A program made the position numbers and the translations under genes. From positions 1 to 15,229 of the forward strand of contig JAQBFJ010000087.1 of the NCBI GenBank assembly GCA_032123435.1: a stretch of 15,229 nucleotides of DNA, read 5' to 3'. Under the pieces are notes generated by a model, which did not search any database, had not been told where the DNA came from, and was given only the letters and a program-made list of their open reading frames with translations. Shown here one piece after another: positions 14,919 to 15,229 of this stretch (the first letter of the stretch is position 1; each line of letters opens with the position of its first letter). This stretch comes from JAQBFJ01 sp032123435 (GTDB lineage: Bacteria > Verrucomicrobiota > Kiritimatiellia > UBA8416 > JAQBFJ01).

Positions 14919-15229
14919 TAAGGTCACAAAACTCATCCGACCTTATTTTCATTGCAACATCCTAATCAGCAAAAAGTCTCATTTACGTGTTCAGAGAATA
15001 GCGTAAGAAGGGAACTGATGCCATGGGAAAATATGCAGGACTCCTTCCAGGTTAAAGAATTGGCTCAAGAATTGGGTGTTGATGAAATGAGTGTAATTAA
15101 ACGGAAATCAAAGTTTTTGAACTCAATTACATCGTATCAATTCAAGATGTTGATATTTAATATTAGCTATTTGGCGCAACATTCTTCCTTGTTGTATGGT
15201 ATTATCCGGTATGAATAGAACTTGTAGGC
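14919..15229. other. Region right of the transposase unit; one doubtful HTH frame
   Basis: Apart from a weak plus-strand frame at 14952-15218, nothing recognisable is present. It is AT-rich towards the right edge. No RNA gene or further hairpin repeat was seen. Confidence 0.4.
14952..15218 (+). pseudogene. Possible degraded small HTH protein
   Basis: An 88-codon plus-strand frame, the only non-shadow plus-strand candidate. Its middle, FQVKELAQELGVDEMSVIKR, resembles the helix-turn-helix of small XRE-type regulators, where a W-E-K/N motif usually follows the last helix; here it is replaced by KSKFLNSITSYQ and a hydrophobic tail. The upstream part does not look like the family, and no clear Shine-Dalgarno precedes the ATG, nor a second one near the internal ATG at 15018. 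It may be a frameshifted relic or chance. Low confidence. Confidence 0.3.

Overview
The window reads as part of a Gram-negative, wall-building bacterial chromosome of moderate GC content. An MreBCD/PBP2/RodA elongation machine sits next to an LptD-type LPS translocon and an OmpW-type porin, so an outer membrane is expected. Two details hint at the PVC superphylum (Kiritimatiellota/Lentisphaerota-like) or a similar environmental lineage: a bacterial family-B DNA polymerase at the end of the operon, and a REP-associated Y1 transposase with a DnaA-like tail. This placement is inference; there is no rRNA or marker gene to prove it.

Bases 1 to about 10990 are one compact minus-strand gene run. In transcription order it is mreB, mreC, mreD, mrdA (PBP2), rodA, rng (RNase G), lptD, a nucleotide-sugar epimerase, and the N-terminal 192 codons of a family-B DNA polymerase cut by the window edge. 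Gaps are mostly 13 to 42 bases. mreD and mrdA overlap, and the largest gap (about 100 bases, mreB to mreC) holds a GC-rich hairpin. The order links peptidoglycan elongation, RNA processing and outer-membrane LPS assembly in one putative transcription unit.

Bases 11380 to 12100 hold an independent ompW-like gene with a strong ribosome binding site and a clear intrinsic terminator. About 390 bases without a convincing gene separate it from mreB and presumably carry the mreB promoter.

Bases 12250 to 15229 are accessory DNA. They contain a RelE/HigB-like toxin with its HTH antitoxin, a REP-associated Y1 transposase (RAYT), and at least five copies of a hairpin-bearing repeat whose core reads like cagcgtcaattcc / ttattttgctatttt / gagggctgacccc. 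The repeats bracket the transposase as inverted ends, bracket the toxin-antitoxin module as direct copies, and form a 155-base gene-less mini-element. Two beheaded gene tails (a CBM9-like domain and a TPR) begin right at repeat motifs. The toxin gene has a near-consensus promoter with a 15-bp palindrome between -35 and -10. The predicted transcript starts at the toxin ATG, implying a leaderless toxin message, while the antitoxin has a normal Shine-Dalgarno and an ATGA overlap with the toxin.
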